Shown piece by piece: positions 36,645-44,581 of a DNA stretch of 64,000 bases (the stretch's first letter is position 1; each line of letters opens with the position of its first letter). Source of the stretch: SMWC01 sp045561055 (GTDB taxonomy: Bacteria > Pseudomonadota > Gammaproteobacteria > Steroidobacterales > Rariloculaceae); contig JBJKYL010000018.1 of the NCBI GenBank assembly GCA_045561055.1, forward strand, positions 22,123-86,122, in the 5' to 3' direction. Made by a program: the position numbers and the translations under genes. The notes under the pieces are model-generated. The model saw only the letters and a list, made by a program, of their open reading frames with translations, did not search any database and had not been told where the DNA came from.

Positions 36645-38141
36645 AAGATACATCACGCCCAGCCATCCAGTGATGCCCATGGTTATGGTATAAGGGAGCG
36701 CCATTTTTACCATGGTCATGTAGGAAAGACGAATGAGCGGCGCAACAGAAGACGTCAATAGAAATAGAAAGGCGGCCTGTCCGTTTGGAGTTGCCACACT
36801 CGGAATGTTAGTGCCGGTGTTGATCGCCACCGCCAACTTGTCAAATAAATCTCTCGATATCTCCCCATTTGTGTAGGCAGTATGGACCTCGCCTATGTAT
36901 ACCGTTGCAACAAAAACATTGTCACTAATGGCCGATAAAAGACCATTAGCGATATAGAACATACCTGGCTGAGCTTCTTCAGGAAGACTTAGAACCCATG
37001 CGATTACAGGTGAGAACAAGTGATTGTCATGGATGACCCCTACTATCGCGAAAAAGACGACCAACAGCGCGGTAAAAGGTAGCGCTTCTTCAAAAGCATG
37101 TCCGAGATCGTGTTCTTCAATCACACCGTTGAAGGCCGTCTGTAGCACAATGATAGTCAGGCCGATAATGCCCACTTCGGCGATATGGAAGGCCAAAGCA
37201 ATTACTAAGAAAACGGCGCTCAGTGCCTGTATCACTAATCGTGCGTTTTCTTTTTCAGTTCGAGCTTCACTTTGGTGAGTGTCGAACTCGACCAGGATGT
37301 CTCGGACCCGTTCGGGGAGTTGGCGGCCATAACCAAACTTTTTGGTGACCTCTAGCAACATACAGGTTATTAATCCAACGACAAATACTGGCAGAGTTAC
37401 CGGAGCCATCGTTAGGAAAAACTCGATGAACTCCCACTCCGTATAAGTGGCAATTAGCAAGTTTTGAGGCTCTCCAACGGTTGTCATTACGCCCCCCAGC
37501 GCCGTGCCGACCGCTGCGTGCATCATGAGATTCCGAAGGAAAGCACGGAATTCGTCTAATTCAGTAGTGTACGAATCAAAAATCGTTTCATCGTTCCCGT
37601 GTTCGTGTGCGTCAGAAAAGCCCTTTCCTGAGGCGACCTTGTGATAAACAGAGTAAAACCCCACGGCTACACTGATAATCACGGCGGTGACAGTTAGCGC
37701 ATCGAGGAATGCCGAAAGAAACGCCGCGGTAAAACTGAAAAGCATAGAGAGTAGTATTTTAGATTTTACTTTCAGAAGAATTTTGGTGAAGGTAAAAAGT
37801 AACAACTCCTTCATGAAATAGATTCCGGCAACCATGAAAATTAATAGCAGGAGGACAGGAAAGGCGGCCACGACTTCGTGGTACACGGTATCAGGACTAG
37901 TCATCCCTAATGCTACCGCCTCAATGGCGATGAGCCCGCCCGGTTGAAGAGGGTAACACTTAAGGGCCATAGCCAGAGTGAAGATAAATTGAAGCACGAC
38001 CACCCAGCCGGTTAAAGTGGGTCCTGCTATGATCAAAAACACAGGATTAAGAATCAGAAAAGCGACGATTGTTTTTTTGTACCAGTCAGGAGCGTGACCA
38101 AGAAAATTTTGCCAAAACGAACTCATTGCTATACCAGTCAT
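36639..38141 (-). CDS. nhaB: Sodium/proton antiporter NhaB
   Basis: 500 residues, about twelve membrane helices. It follows E. coli NhaB closely: WQNFLGHAPDWYKK near the start, FIFTLAMALKCYPLQPGGL, FMVAGIYFMKELLLF, FLSAFLDALTVTAVIISVAVGFY and SPVIAWVLSLP. Expels sodium in exchange for protons at the inner membrane. The start could instead be the ATG five codons in (38126). Monocistronic. It suggests a sodium-containing (for example marine) habitat, but only weakly. Confidence 0.95.
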   Translation of the reverse strand: MTGIAMSSFWQNFLGHAPDWYKKTIVAFLILNPVFLIIAGPTLTGWVVVLQFIFTLAMALKCYPLQPGGLIAIEAVALGMTSPDTVYHEVVAAFPVLLLLIFMVAGIYFMKELLLFTFTKILLKVKSKILLSMLFSFTAAFLSAFLDALTVTAVIISVAVGFYSVYHKVASGKGFSDAHEHGNDETIFDSYTTELDEFRAFLRNLMMHAAVGTALGGVMTTVGEPQNLLIATYTEWEFIEFFLTMAPVTLPVFVVGLITCMLLEVTKKFGYGRQLPERVRDILVEFDTHQSEARTEKENARLVIQALSAVFLVIALAFHIAEVGIIGLTIIVLQTAFNGVIEEHDLGHAFEEALPFTALLVVFFAIVGVIHDNHLFSPVIAWVLSLPEEAQPGMFYIANGLLSAISDNVFVATVYIGEVHTAYTNGEISRDLFDKLAVAINTGTNIPSVATPNGQAAFLFLLTSSVAPLIRLSYMTMVKMALPYTITMGITGWLGVMYLL

Positions 38142-38290
38142 TTAATCATCCACAATAATGTAATACTTACAGACATCTAACTGATTTAAAGCGCGTAACC
38201 AGCAATCAGTCAGAGGAATCATATTCTTTTCGAGTATAGGATAGTAGTCAAGCGGGCGCTCAAAAAAATGATCACGTATGATATTGACTC

Positions 38291-38419
38291 ATGCTAGAGG
38301 GGGTTCTGAAAATGTGGCCAAGAGAGTCTGATGATTTTGAACCTGATCATGTTGAGGTAGAAGGGGACGACCAGGGAGAGGCCTTATATTTTGTTTTTAA
38401 TGGTGAGCAGCCGCTCTAG
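38291..38419 (+). CDS. Short acidic ORF, unrecognised
   Basis: A 42-codon frame from ATG at 38291, or 35 codons from the ATG at 38312. GAGGGGG (38297-38303) lies eight bases before the second ATG, an excellent Shine-Dalgarno. The product is strongly acidic (SDDFEPDHVEVEGDDQGEAL) with a hydrophobic YFVF near the end. I do not recognise a family. It could be a real small protein, a leader, or the remains of a larger gene. Confidence 0.25.
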   Translation: MLEGVLKMWPRESDDFEPDHVEVEGDDQGEALYFVFNGEQPL

Positions 38420-38607
38420 ATATCGAAGGGGCGCATGGGGTAAACGTCTCATTTGGCAGCCAAATAATAATTCACGCCCACCCAAATGAGTCCAAGTACT
38501 CCGAAAGCATTTATCAGACATGGCGCTGAACTCTGTTTTGTTGCACCCTATATGGGCGAATTCTGAGAATTCTAACTACAACAATTCAGGCTGTTATCAT
38601 ACAAACG

Positions 38608-38635
38608 CTTGAAATCGAGGCTTCTGTCCCCATCT
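38608..38635 (+). promoter_or_regulatory. Sigma-32 (heat-shock) promoter of htpG
   Basis: CTTGAAA (38608-38614), a 13-bp spacer and CCCCATCT (38628-38635) match the RpoH consensus essentially perfectly. The htpG ATG is 31 bp beyond the -10. This fits the known heat-shock control of htpG in enterobacteria. Confidence 0.9.
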
Positions 38636-38666
38636 AGCTCGATAATTTGGGACTCTGGGCGTTAGC

Positions 38667-40532
38667 ATGGCTGAATCTACACAACAAACGACTTTTAGCT
38701 TTCAGACAGAAGTAAAGCAACTGCTGCACCTCATGGTGCACTCTTTGTACAGCAATAAGGAGATTTTTCTCCGTGAGTTAATCTCTAATGCTTCGGACGC
38801 TAATGACAAATTAAGATTCGAAGCAATCGCAACTCCGGAGCTTCTAGAGGGTGAGCCGGCTCTGCGGATCACTGTGTATCTCGATGCTGACAAACGGACT
38901 TTGTGCGTTAGCGATAATGGGATCGGAATGACTAAAGATGACATCGTCGAGCAACTAGGCACGATCGCACATTCGGGGACGTCAGAATTTTTGGGTCGTT
39001 TGAGTGGTGACGCTAAACAGGACTCGCAACTTATCGGTCAATTCGGCGTTGGTTTCTACTCCTCTTTTATCGTTGCGGATGAGGTCGAAGTCTCGAGTCG
39101 TCGAGCGGGTGTCTCGGCTAACGAGGGCGTAAAATGGATCTCGACAGGTGAGGGTGAATTCACAGTCGAGGCGATAGATAAGCCTGAACGCGGGACGAGC
39201 GTTAAGCTTAAGCTGAAGCCTAGCGAAGCCGAGTTTTTGCAGCCACTGACGGTCAAGGCTCTCATTCATAAGTATTCTGATCACATCGCGTTCCCAGTTG
39301 ATATGGCGAACGGAAGCGATGAATCGGGTGATACGGAGACAGTCAATCGAGCGAAGGCACTATGGACTAGACCACGAGCCGATATCGAAGATGATGAATA
39401 CCTTGAATTTTACAAACATATCGCTCAAGACTTTATGGATCCTCTGGTCTGGAGTCACAACCGAGTCGAAGGCAAGCGCGAATACACAAGCTTGCTGTAC
39501 ATACCTGCGACGGCGCCGTTCGACTTGTGGAACCGCGAGTCCCCGCGAGGCGTCAAGCTCTATGTTAACCGTGTTTTTATCAGTGATGAGGCAACGCAGT
39601 TTTTACCCCTATACCTGCGTTTCGTCCGAGGCGTGGTCGATTCTAACGATTTGTCCCTGAATATTTCACGTGAACTGCTACAACAGGATCCCAGCGTTGC
39701 AGCTATCAAAAGCGCTCTGACTAAGCGTATGTTGGATCTGCTTCATAGACTGGCAAAGGATGACGCTGAGAAATACAAAGAATTCTGGATGGCCTTCGGG
39801 ACCGTACTGAAGGAGGGTATCGTTGAGGAGCCAAGCAATCGTGAAAAAATAGCGGCGCTACTTCGCTTTAATAGCACGCTGGTTGAGTCTGATGCTGCTG
39901 AGCGATCATTGGAGGATTATCTTGGGGCTGCTACCGATGACCAGGAGTCTATTTATTACCTCACCGCGGAGTCTGCTACCGCCGCTCGCACCAGCCCGCA
40001 TTTGGAAGGTCTCAGAGAGAAAGGTATCGAGGTGTTGTTACTCTCCGAGCGGATAGACGAATGGGTCATGCAGCACCTAACAGAGTACGGCGGTAAATCC
40101 TTTAGAGACGTGAGTCGCGGAGAACTAGATTTTACTGGTAGTGATGAAAATAGGATCGTCGAGCCGAATCTGACTAAAGATCAACAGCATTTCCTGAAGC
40201 GTGTGAAGCGTGTTCTAAGAGAGCAAGTAAACGAGGTTCGTTTGAGCGACCGGCTCAGAGAGTCGTCCGCGTGTCTGGTATTTGGTGAACACGAGCTCGG
40301 TTTCCAGATGCGAGAATTGCTGAAGGCCGCCGGTCAGGAGGCCCCTAATGACGTACCGTCTCTGGAGTTGAACACTAAACATCCGCTGATCGAGAGACTA
40401 GAGGATGAGTCGGATGAGGATGCTTTTGAGAGCCTTGCGCAGATTATCCTAGGTCAAGCCCGGCTTATAGAGGGCCAATTGCTCGAGGATCCTGCAAAAT
40501 TCGTCCAGCGAATTAATAGCTTTTTACTATAG
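38667..40532 (+). CDS. htpG: Hsp90-family chaperone HtpG
   Basis: 621 residues. GHKL ATPase domain first, with NKEIFLRELISNASDA, DNGIGM and GQFGVGFYSSF forming the ATP pocket and lid. The middle domain has RGVVDSNDLSLNISRELLQ, and the C-terminal dimerisation domain completes a normal bacterial Hsp90. Cytosolic chaperone for late folding steps and stress. A dedicated sigma-32 promoter lies directly upstream. A decayed minus-strand fragment lies beyond its 3' end. Confidence 0.97.
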   Translation: MAESTQQTTFSFQTEVKQLLHLMVHSLYSNKEIFLRELISNASDANDKLRFEAIATPELLEGEPALRITVYLDADKRTLCVSDNGIGMTKDDIVEQLGTIAHSGTSEFLGRLSGDAKQDSQLIGQFGVGFYSSFIVADEVEVSSRRAGVSANEGVKWISTGEGEFTVEAIDKPERGTSVKLKLKPSEAEFLQPLTVKALIHKYSDHIAFPVDMANGSDESGDTETVNRAKALWTRPRADIEDDEYLEFYKHIAQDFMDPLVWSHNRVEGKREYTSLLYIPATAPFDLWNRESPRGVKLYVNRVFISDEATQFLPLYLRFVRGVVDSNDLSLNISRELLQQDPSVAAIKSALTKRMLDLLHRLAKDDAEKYKEFWMAFGTVLKEGIVEEPSNREKIAALLRFNSTLVESDAAERSLEDYLGAATDDQESIYYLTAESATAARTSPHLEGLREKGIEVLLLSERIDEWVMQHLTEYGGKSFRDVSRGELDFTGSDENRIVEPNLTKDQQHFLKRVKRVLREQVNEVRLSDRLRESSACLVFGEHELGFQMRELLKAAGQEAPNDVPSLELNTKHPLIERLEDESDEDAFESLAQIILGQARLIEGQLLEDPAKFVQRINSFLL

Positions 40533-40551
40533 ATTAATGGGACCGCTTCCC

Positions 40552-40798
40552 CTAGGTTGGGGCTTCCCATGAGATGAGTTGGCGCGCTACGAGCCAGTGC
40601 TCAATCGTCTTTAAGGTCAGTTCTTCTGTAAACAGCACGAATCGGTTCGCTGTAATTGAGCCATGAAGAATCTTACTGCTGCTTTCGCTAAAGAGTCTTG
40701 CCTTCGTGCATGGCAAAATGATTGAAAGTTAGGTTATCGATGCTGGTTGTTTCAGCACATGGCTTAGTGACTCACTGTGAGTCGATGATCACGCTCAT
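40552..40798 (-). pseudogene. Decayed small gene, family not recognised
   Basis: Minus-strand translation gives a protein-like string broken twice. From the ATG at 40798: MSVIIDSQ, a TGA, then VTKPCAETTSIDNLTFNHF and AMHEGKTL. After a frame change, FSESSSKILHGSITANRF and VLFTEELTLKTIEHWLVARQ lead to a TAG at 40552. About 82 codons in all. The uniform protein-like composition across the breaks and the clean stop favour a relic over chance. I cannot name the family. It fills most of the 352-bp gap between htpG and msrB. Confidence 0.4.
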
Positions 40799-40884
40799 GT
40801 TGGTTTTAAGATAACATTTAAAATAGGAAGCCATCGTGCACAACATGTGCAGTACAAATATTATAAAGAGATAATGTAGAGAGC

Positions 40885-41289
40885 ATGACTGAAAACGCCG
40901 ATACTTCCAAGCAAGGGTTGACGGAGCATTTAACACCGGAACAATATCGGATCACACAGGTGGCTGGTACAGAAGCTCCTTTCACGGGAGAGTATGTGGA
41001 TAATAAGTCCGATGGCGTGTATCGGTGTATCTGCTGTGGTAAGGCATTGTTTTCTTCAGCGCAAAAGTACGATTCAGGTACGGGATGGCCGAGTTTCTGG
41101 TCACCTATTATTGGTGACGCAGTGGTCGTCCGCGAGGATCGTTCACTGGGAGTTATTCGAGAGGAGGTTATTTGCTCTGGCTGCAACGCTCATTTAGGAC
41201 ATATCTTTCCCGACGGTCCGCAGCCAACCGGACAACGTTATTGTATCAATTCGGCAGCACTAAACTTCCATCAGGATAGCAATGGCTGA
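40885..41289 (+). CDS. msrB: Peptide-methionine (R)-S-oxide reductase
   Basis: Repairs methionine-R-sulfoxide in proteins. 134 residues. Structural zinc cysteines C48, C51, C97 and C100; catalytic C120 in GQRYCINSAAL; substrate pocket in SGTGWPSFW and NAHLGHIFPDGP. Thioredoxin (trxA in this window) is the usual reductant. No signal peptide, so cytosolic. Confidence 0.96.
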   Translation: MTENADTSKQGLTEHLTPEQYRITQVAGTEAPFTGEYVDNKSDGVYRCICCGKALFSSAQKYDSGTGWPSFWSPIIGDAVVVREDRSLGVIREEVICSGCNAHLGHIFPDGPQPTGQRYCINSAALNFHQDSNG

Positions 41290-41322
41290 TCCTACTTCGG
41301 AGTCACTAGTCTAAGAGAGCGG

Positions 41323-41502
41323 ATGACTATTCGAGCGCTTAAAATAGAAAAAATTAGTGTGCGCGGTTTGGTTGGCGATATTCCAAAGCTTGGGCACACT
41401 CATTCGCTTCATGGTAGCACTATGGTAAATAAGTTCGCCCGCGCGTTCGCGCGAAGTTTACTTCTAGAGGTTGCTGTCAAACTACTACCGCGAGGGTCGT
41501 GA
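41323..41502 (+). CDS. Small basic ORF preceding the TerB-like gene, unrecognised
   Basis: 59 codons from ATG at 41323 to TGA at 41500-41502. AAGAGAG lies a few bases upstream. The product is basic, with a hydrophobic/basic C-terminal helix (FARAFARSLLLEVAVKLL). Its stop overlaps the GTG start of the TerB-like gene as GTGA, the arrangement of translationally coupled genes, which is the main argument that it is real. I do not recognise a family. Confidence 0.35.
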   Translation: MTIRALKIEKISVRGLVGDIPKLGHTHSLHGSTMVNKFARAFARSLLLEVAVKLLPRGS

Positions 41503-41966
41503 TGATCAAACAACTTCGGGATATTTTCAGTAACACTTTGATCAACGGGGACCATGATGACCCAGCAGTTCGCGATCATGCTCTACGGTTGGCGACAGCG
41601 GTTTTGTTGATTGAAGTTGTTCGTGCTGATTACGAAGAAAATACTAACGAAACCGAGGCGGTAATCCGACAGCTTCAATTGCACTTCCAGTTGTCGGATG
41701 AAGAAACGCTGATTCTAGTCAAAGAAGCTGAAGAGAGAGCAGACCATTCCGTCTCGTTGCAGGAATTTACGCGCTTGCTTCACGAAAATTTATCGGTGTC
41801 CGAGAAGCACTCGATTATCGAAATGTTGTGGATAGTTGCTGTGGTAGATGATCATCTCGACAAGCATGAGGATTATGTTGTTCGTAAGGTAGCTGAGTTA
41901 CTCTATGTCACGCATGGTGATCTCATTCGTATTCGAAACAAGGTCAAACACGCACATGAAACTTGA
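41499..41966 (+). CDS. TerB-like (tellurite-resistance fold) protein
   Basis: 155 residues, all helical and rich in Glu/Asp. Matches the TerB-like superfamily in the LATAVLLIEVVRADY segment and the mirror half IIEMLWIVAVVDDHLDKHEDYVVRKVAELLYV, each with an acidic metal-binding site after a hydrophobic helix. Such stand-alone TerB proteins are common and mostly uncharacterised; tellurite resistance should not be assumed. Start is GTG at 41499 or ATG at 41502, with GAGGG upstream. Coupled to the preceding 59-codon ORF. Confidence 0.8.
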   Translation: MMIKQLRDIFSNTLINGDHDDPAVRDHALRLATAVLLIEVVRADYEENTNETEAVIRQLQLHFQLSDEETLILVKEAEERADHSVSLQEFTRLLHENLSVSEKHSIIEMLWIVAVVDDHLDKHEDYVVRKVAELLYVTHGDLIRIRNKVKHAHET

Positions 41967-41982
41967 GCTGATTTTCAAACAA

Positions 41983-42017
41983 CAAAAAACCGTTTCATAT
42001 CCCAGATAGTGAAGCGG
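41983..42017 (-). terminator. Rho-independent terminator after yggT
   Basis: On the minus strand CCGCTTCA pairs with TGAAACGG (8 bp, one G-U) across a 12-nt loop, followed at once by TTTTTTGTTG. About 50 bp beyond the yggT stop. It may also act for the TerB-like gene from the other side. Confidence 0.75.
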
Positions 42018-42068
42018 ATCGACTGATTAAAGGACAGTGTTTTGGAGTTTACCGCTGAAGAAATCCGG

Positions 42069-42614
42069 TTAGCGCATCAGGTTAGGTAGCGGGATTGCCA
42101 CTGATATGGTTTGGATTAAAATAACGGCAAGTAAGGGCGACAAGTCCAGTCCTGATATCGGAGGTAGAATCCGCCGAATTCGTCCTAATATTGGTTGATT
42201 CAACTCAGATAGCATCATTGTTAGTGGGTGATAACCGCCAGGACTGACCCAGCTGAGAATCACATATACCAGAATCGTCCAGGTATATAGAGATAGGGCT
42301 AGGTTCACAAGGCGAAACAGGACGTAGCTTGCAAAGACATCCCATGTCCAGGGGACCGAGGCTACAGACAGCAGTAGCCATGTTGCGATAGTCTCGACAA
42401 TTATCAACACTGCCAATGTTGGCAGATCGATAACAGATGTTGCCGGGATCACTCTACGAGCAGGGACCACCAGGAGATTTGTTGCTCTGACTACAAACTG
42501 CGCTAACGGGTTGTAAAAATCGGCGCGAATCCAGTGCATGATGAAACGCAGTAGGAATAGTAAAAGATAGAGATGACTTAGAACTCTGATGAGAAAGAAT
42601 AGTGAGTCACGCAT
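42069..42614 (-). CDS. yggT: YggT family integral membrane protein
   Basis: 181 residues with two YGGT repeats, each a pair of membrane helices with the pattern LLFLLRFIMHWIRADFYNPLAQFV and LVYVILSWVSPGGYHPLTMMLSELNQPI. The family is linked to osmotic/K+ balance and, in Gram-positives, to cell division proteins. Function here unproven. Downstream of yggS, as in E. coli. Confidence 0.9.
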   Translation of the reverse strand: MRDSLFFLIRVLSHLYLLLFLLRFIMHWIRADFYNPLAQFVVRATNLLVVPARRVIPATSVIDLPTLAVLIIVETIATWLLLSVASVPWTWDVFASYVLFRLVNLALSLYTWTILVYVILSWVSPGGYHPLTMMLSELNQPILGRIRRILPPISGLDLSPLLAVILIQTISVAIPLPNLMR

Positions 42615-42684
42615 AGCTTAAATTTGATGTGTAGAAAATTACGGTTCTGGAAGATATCACGGCATGATGTTTGTTGTGAGGTTT

Positions 42685-43386
42685 TTACTGGGTTTTAATT
42701 GGCGTATCTCGTTTGCCGAATATCGCCGTCCCGACTCTAACGATTGTACTGCCTTCCCGAACAGCTATCTCGAAATCTGCCGACATGCCTATCGAGAGAG
42801 TGTCTAATGGAATTCTGTCGGCCACTAGAGTGTCTTTCAGGTTGCGTAGTCGAGCGAATAAAACGGCGTTGGTTTTGGGATCTGTGTTGGCCGGAGGTAG
42901 TGTCATTAGTCCACGCAGACGCAATCGTGGCAGCGACATCACATTGCGAGCGAGCGTTGATACGTCTGCCTCGTTGACGCCCGCTTTTTGCCCCTCTCCC
43001 GCTTGATTTACCTGGATGCAAACATTCAGCGGCGGATAGTTATGAGGACGTTGATCATTGAGGCGAGTCGCTATTCTTAAGCGATCGACCGCGTGAACCC
43101 ACTGGAAGTTTCTTGCGATTTCACGAGTCTTGTTGGATTGAATCTGTCCGATGAAATGCCACGTGATATTAAGGGATTCAAGGTCCTCGAGTTTTTCTAA
43201 GGCTTCCTGGACCCTGCTCTCACCAAAATCGCGGATGCCGCTATCGTAAGCGGCCTGAATAGCCGTTGCCGATTGCCGCTTGCTTACTGCTAGTAGCGTA
43301 ACAACGGAATCGGGGAACCTCCCGGTGAACTTCGCATCCCGAATTCGTTGGAGCGTTTGTGCAATGTGAGTCGCGATTTTATCCAC
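42685..43386 (-). CDS. yggS: YggS family PLP homeostasis protein
   Basis: 233 residues, TIM-barrel related to alanine racemase N-terminal domains. PLP-binding lysine K36 in LLAVSKRQSA; other motifs DFGESRVQEALEK, WHFIGQIQSNK, and C-terminal LSIGMSADFEIAVREGSTIVRVG. It binds PLP and buffers vitamin B6 without known catalysis. pdxH, which makes PLP, is 10 kb away in this window. The usual divergent pilT neighbour is not present. Confidence 0.95.
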   Translation of the reverse strand: MDKIATHIAQTLQRIRDAKFTGRFPDSVVTLLAVSKRQSATAIQAAYDSGIRDFGESRVQEALEKLEDLESLNITWHFIGQIQSNKTREIARNFQWVHAVDRLRIATRLNDQRPHNYPPLNVCIQVNQAGEGQKAGVNEADVSTLARNVMSLPRLRLRGLMTLPPANTDPKTNAVLFARLRNLKDTLVADRIPLDTLSIGMSADFEIAVREGSTIVRVGTAIFGKRDTPIKTQ

Positions 43387-43690
43387 GCTTTAAATTAACT
43401 TTAGCCAATAACAGATTGATATATAGTAACGCGATCGGTCGGTCATTGAGTTCAATGCTTTTGACGGAAACTAATGGCTGTGGTTGATGTAGTTTATCTA
43501 TTAGAAATTGCTGTATGAACGGTGGCTGTGTCGTTTAGTGTCACGATCTTCAGTTACTAGACTAGAGGTATGCCAGACTGGTGTGCGTTAGCATGCAAGG
43601 AGCTTTGGTAAACATCTATCCCTTGCGTATCTTGAGGTAAAAAATAAAACTTGGCTGGCAAGCGCTCCCAGTCCGTACCAATACAGTTTG
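43387..43690. other. Non-coding stretch between yggS and the PyrK-like gene
   Basis: No convincing ORF. It carries the yggS promoter (leftward). Past the pyrK-like stop, the minus strand has a short CTGG/CCAG hairpin near 43655-43675 followed by TTTTATTTTTT, a weak candidate terminator. Nothing else recognised. Confidence 0.4.
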
Positions 43691-44569
43691 CTATCCTGTA
43701 AATATGGTCGCAGCATCGAACACTGGGCCATCGACGCACACTCTCTTCATTGCAGGGCCGTTGGGGGTCTGGACGAGAATTGTGCAGCCGGCGCATCCTC
43801 CGACACCGCAGGCCATGTACTCTTCGACAGCTACCTGACACGGCACCTCGAATTCTCTTGCTAGCGCCGCTGTCGCTTCGAGCATTGCCATCGGCCCACA
43901 ACTAACTATCTGCACTTTGGTCAGACGTTGGGTTGAAAGTGCCGTTAGCCAGTTGCGGGCTAGTTCCGTCACCAAACCCTTGAAGCAGCCTGAGAACCCA
44001 ACGTTGCTGGCAAGTCGTGATGTTATTCCCCGCTCAGCTAGATCCGTTACCTTCATATTCACTTCGGCGGGAATTCCGTCTATCGCCCGGCTTGATGTAG
44101 CAAGGTCAAATGGAAAAGGAACTTCGGAACCCATCAGTACGAAGAGTTCGAATACTGAATGGCCTTTAAGCTGGTCGGCCAAGAAATAAATCGGTGGAAT
44201 ACCAACTCCGCCGCCGATCGCCAAAATGAGTGGGCGCGCTGGGTCGGTTTCGAAACCTTGGCCTATCGGGCCTAGCACGCTGACAAATTCACCAACCTCC
44301 CGGCTAGCAAGAAGGGCTAATCCCCGGCCAGTCGATTTGTATAGAAACTCGACCCATCCTTTCTCTGCATCGGCGCACATGAGAGACAAGGGTCGCCGCA
44401 TAGGTACCGATGGGGCACAGGTTACGTGCGCAAAGCTTCCTGGTGTTGCGTGCTGAGCACAATCCGGGGCCGCGAGTCGAATAATGTACTGATTTCCCGG
44501 ATATGCGGTCTGAGAGAGAATTGGAGCATCTTCGAGCGAAATTGTGCCCCGGTTATTAGAGTCACTCAA
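43691..44569 (-). CDS. pyrK: PyrK-like dihydroorotate dehydrogenase electron-transfer subunit
   Basis: 292 residues with a ferredoxin-reductase-like fold: FAD-binding RRPLSL (59-64), NAD-binding IGGGVGIPP (118-126), and a C-terminal 2Fe-2S site C254, C259, C262, C278 (spacing C-X4-C-X2-C-X15-C) in ACGVGGCAGC, the PyrK pattern. PyrK couples class 1B PyrD to NAD. No pyrD is in the window, and the gene follows pyrB by 12 bp, so a pyrimidine role is likely but the partner is unknown. Related sulfur or hydrogenase reductases are the alternative. Confidence 0.8.
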   Translation of the reverse strand: MSDSNNRGTISLEDAPILSQTAYPGNQYIIRLAAPDCAQHATPGSFAHVTCAPSVPMRRPLSLMCADAEKGWVEFLYKSTGRGLALLASREVGEFVSVLGPIGQGFETDPARPLILAIGGGVGIPPIYFLADQLKGHSVFELFVLMGSEVPFPFDLATSSRAIDGIPAEVNMKVTDLAERGITSRLASNVGFSGCFKGLVTELARNWLTALSTQRLTKVQIVSCGPMAMLEATAALAREFEVPCQVAVEEYMACGVGGCAGCTILVQTPNGPAMKRVCVDGPVFDAATIFTG

Positions 44570-44581
44570 AGTCTTTTTCCC

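Larger units (their letters stand above)
38142..38666. other. Intergenic region between nhaB and htpG
   Basis: Holds the nhaB promoter, the htpG heat-shock promoter and a short plus-strand ORF, all described separately. CTCATTTGG (38448-38456) and CCAAATGAG (38482-38490) are an inverted repeat. A third copy of the arm, CCAAAT at 38460-38465, could form a competing smaller hairpin with the first. It lies upstream of the mapped sigma-32 promoter. I see no larger gene. Confidence 0.5.

Noticed and set aside
36639..38141. Mobile-element or phage origin for the nhaB region next to the ppiD relic
   Set aside because: No transposase, integrase, terminal repeats or target duplications are visible.
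38455..38545. Minus-strand hydrophobic frame (INAFGVLGLIWVGVNYYLAAK)
   Set aside because: It could be a membrane-protein end, but it has no start codon, only about 30 codons between stops, and no supporting context.
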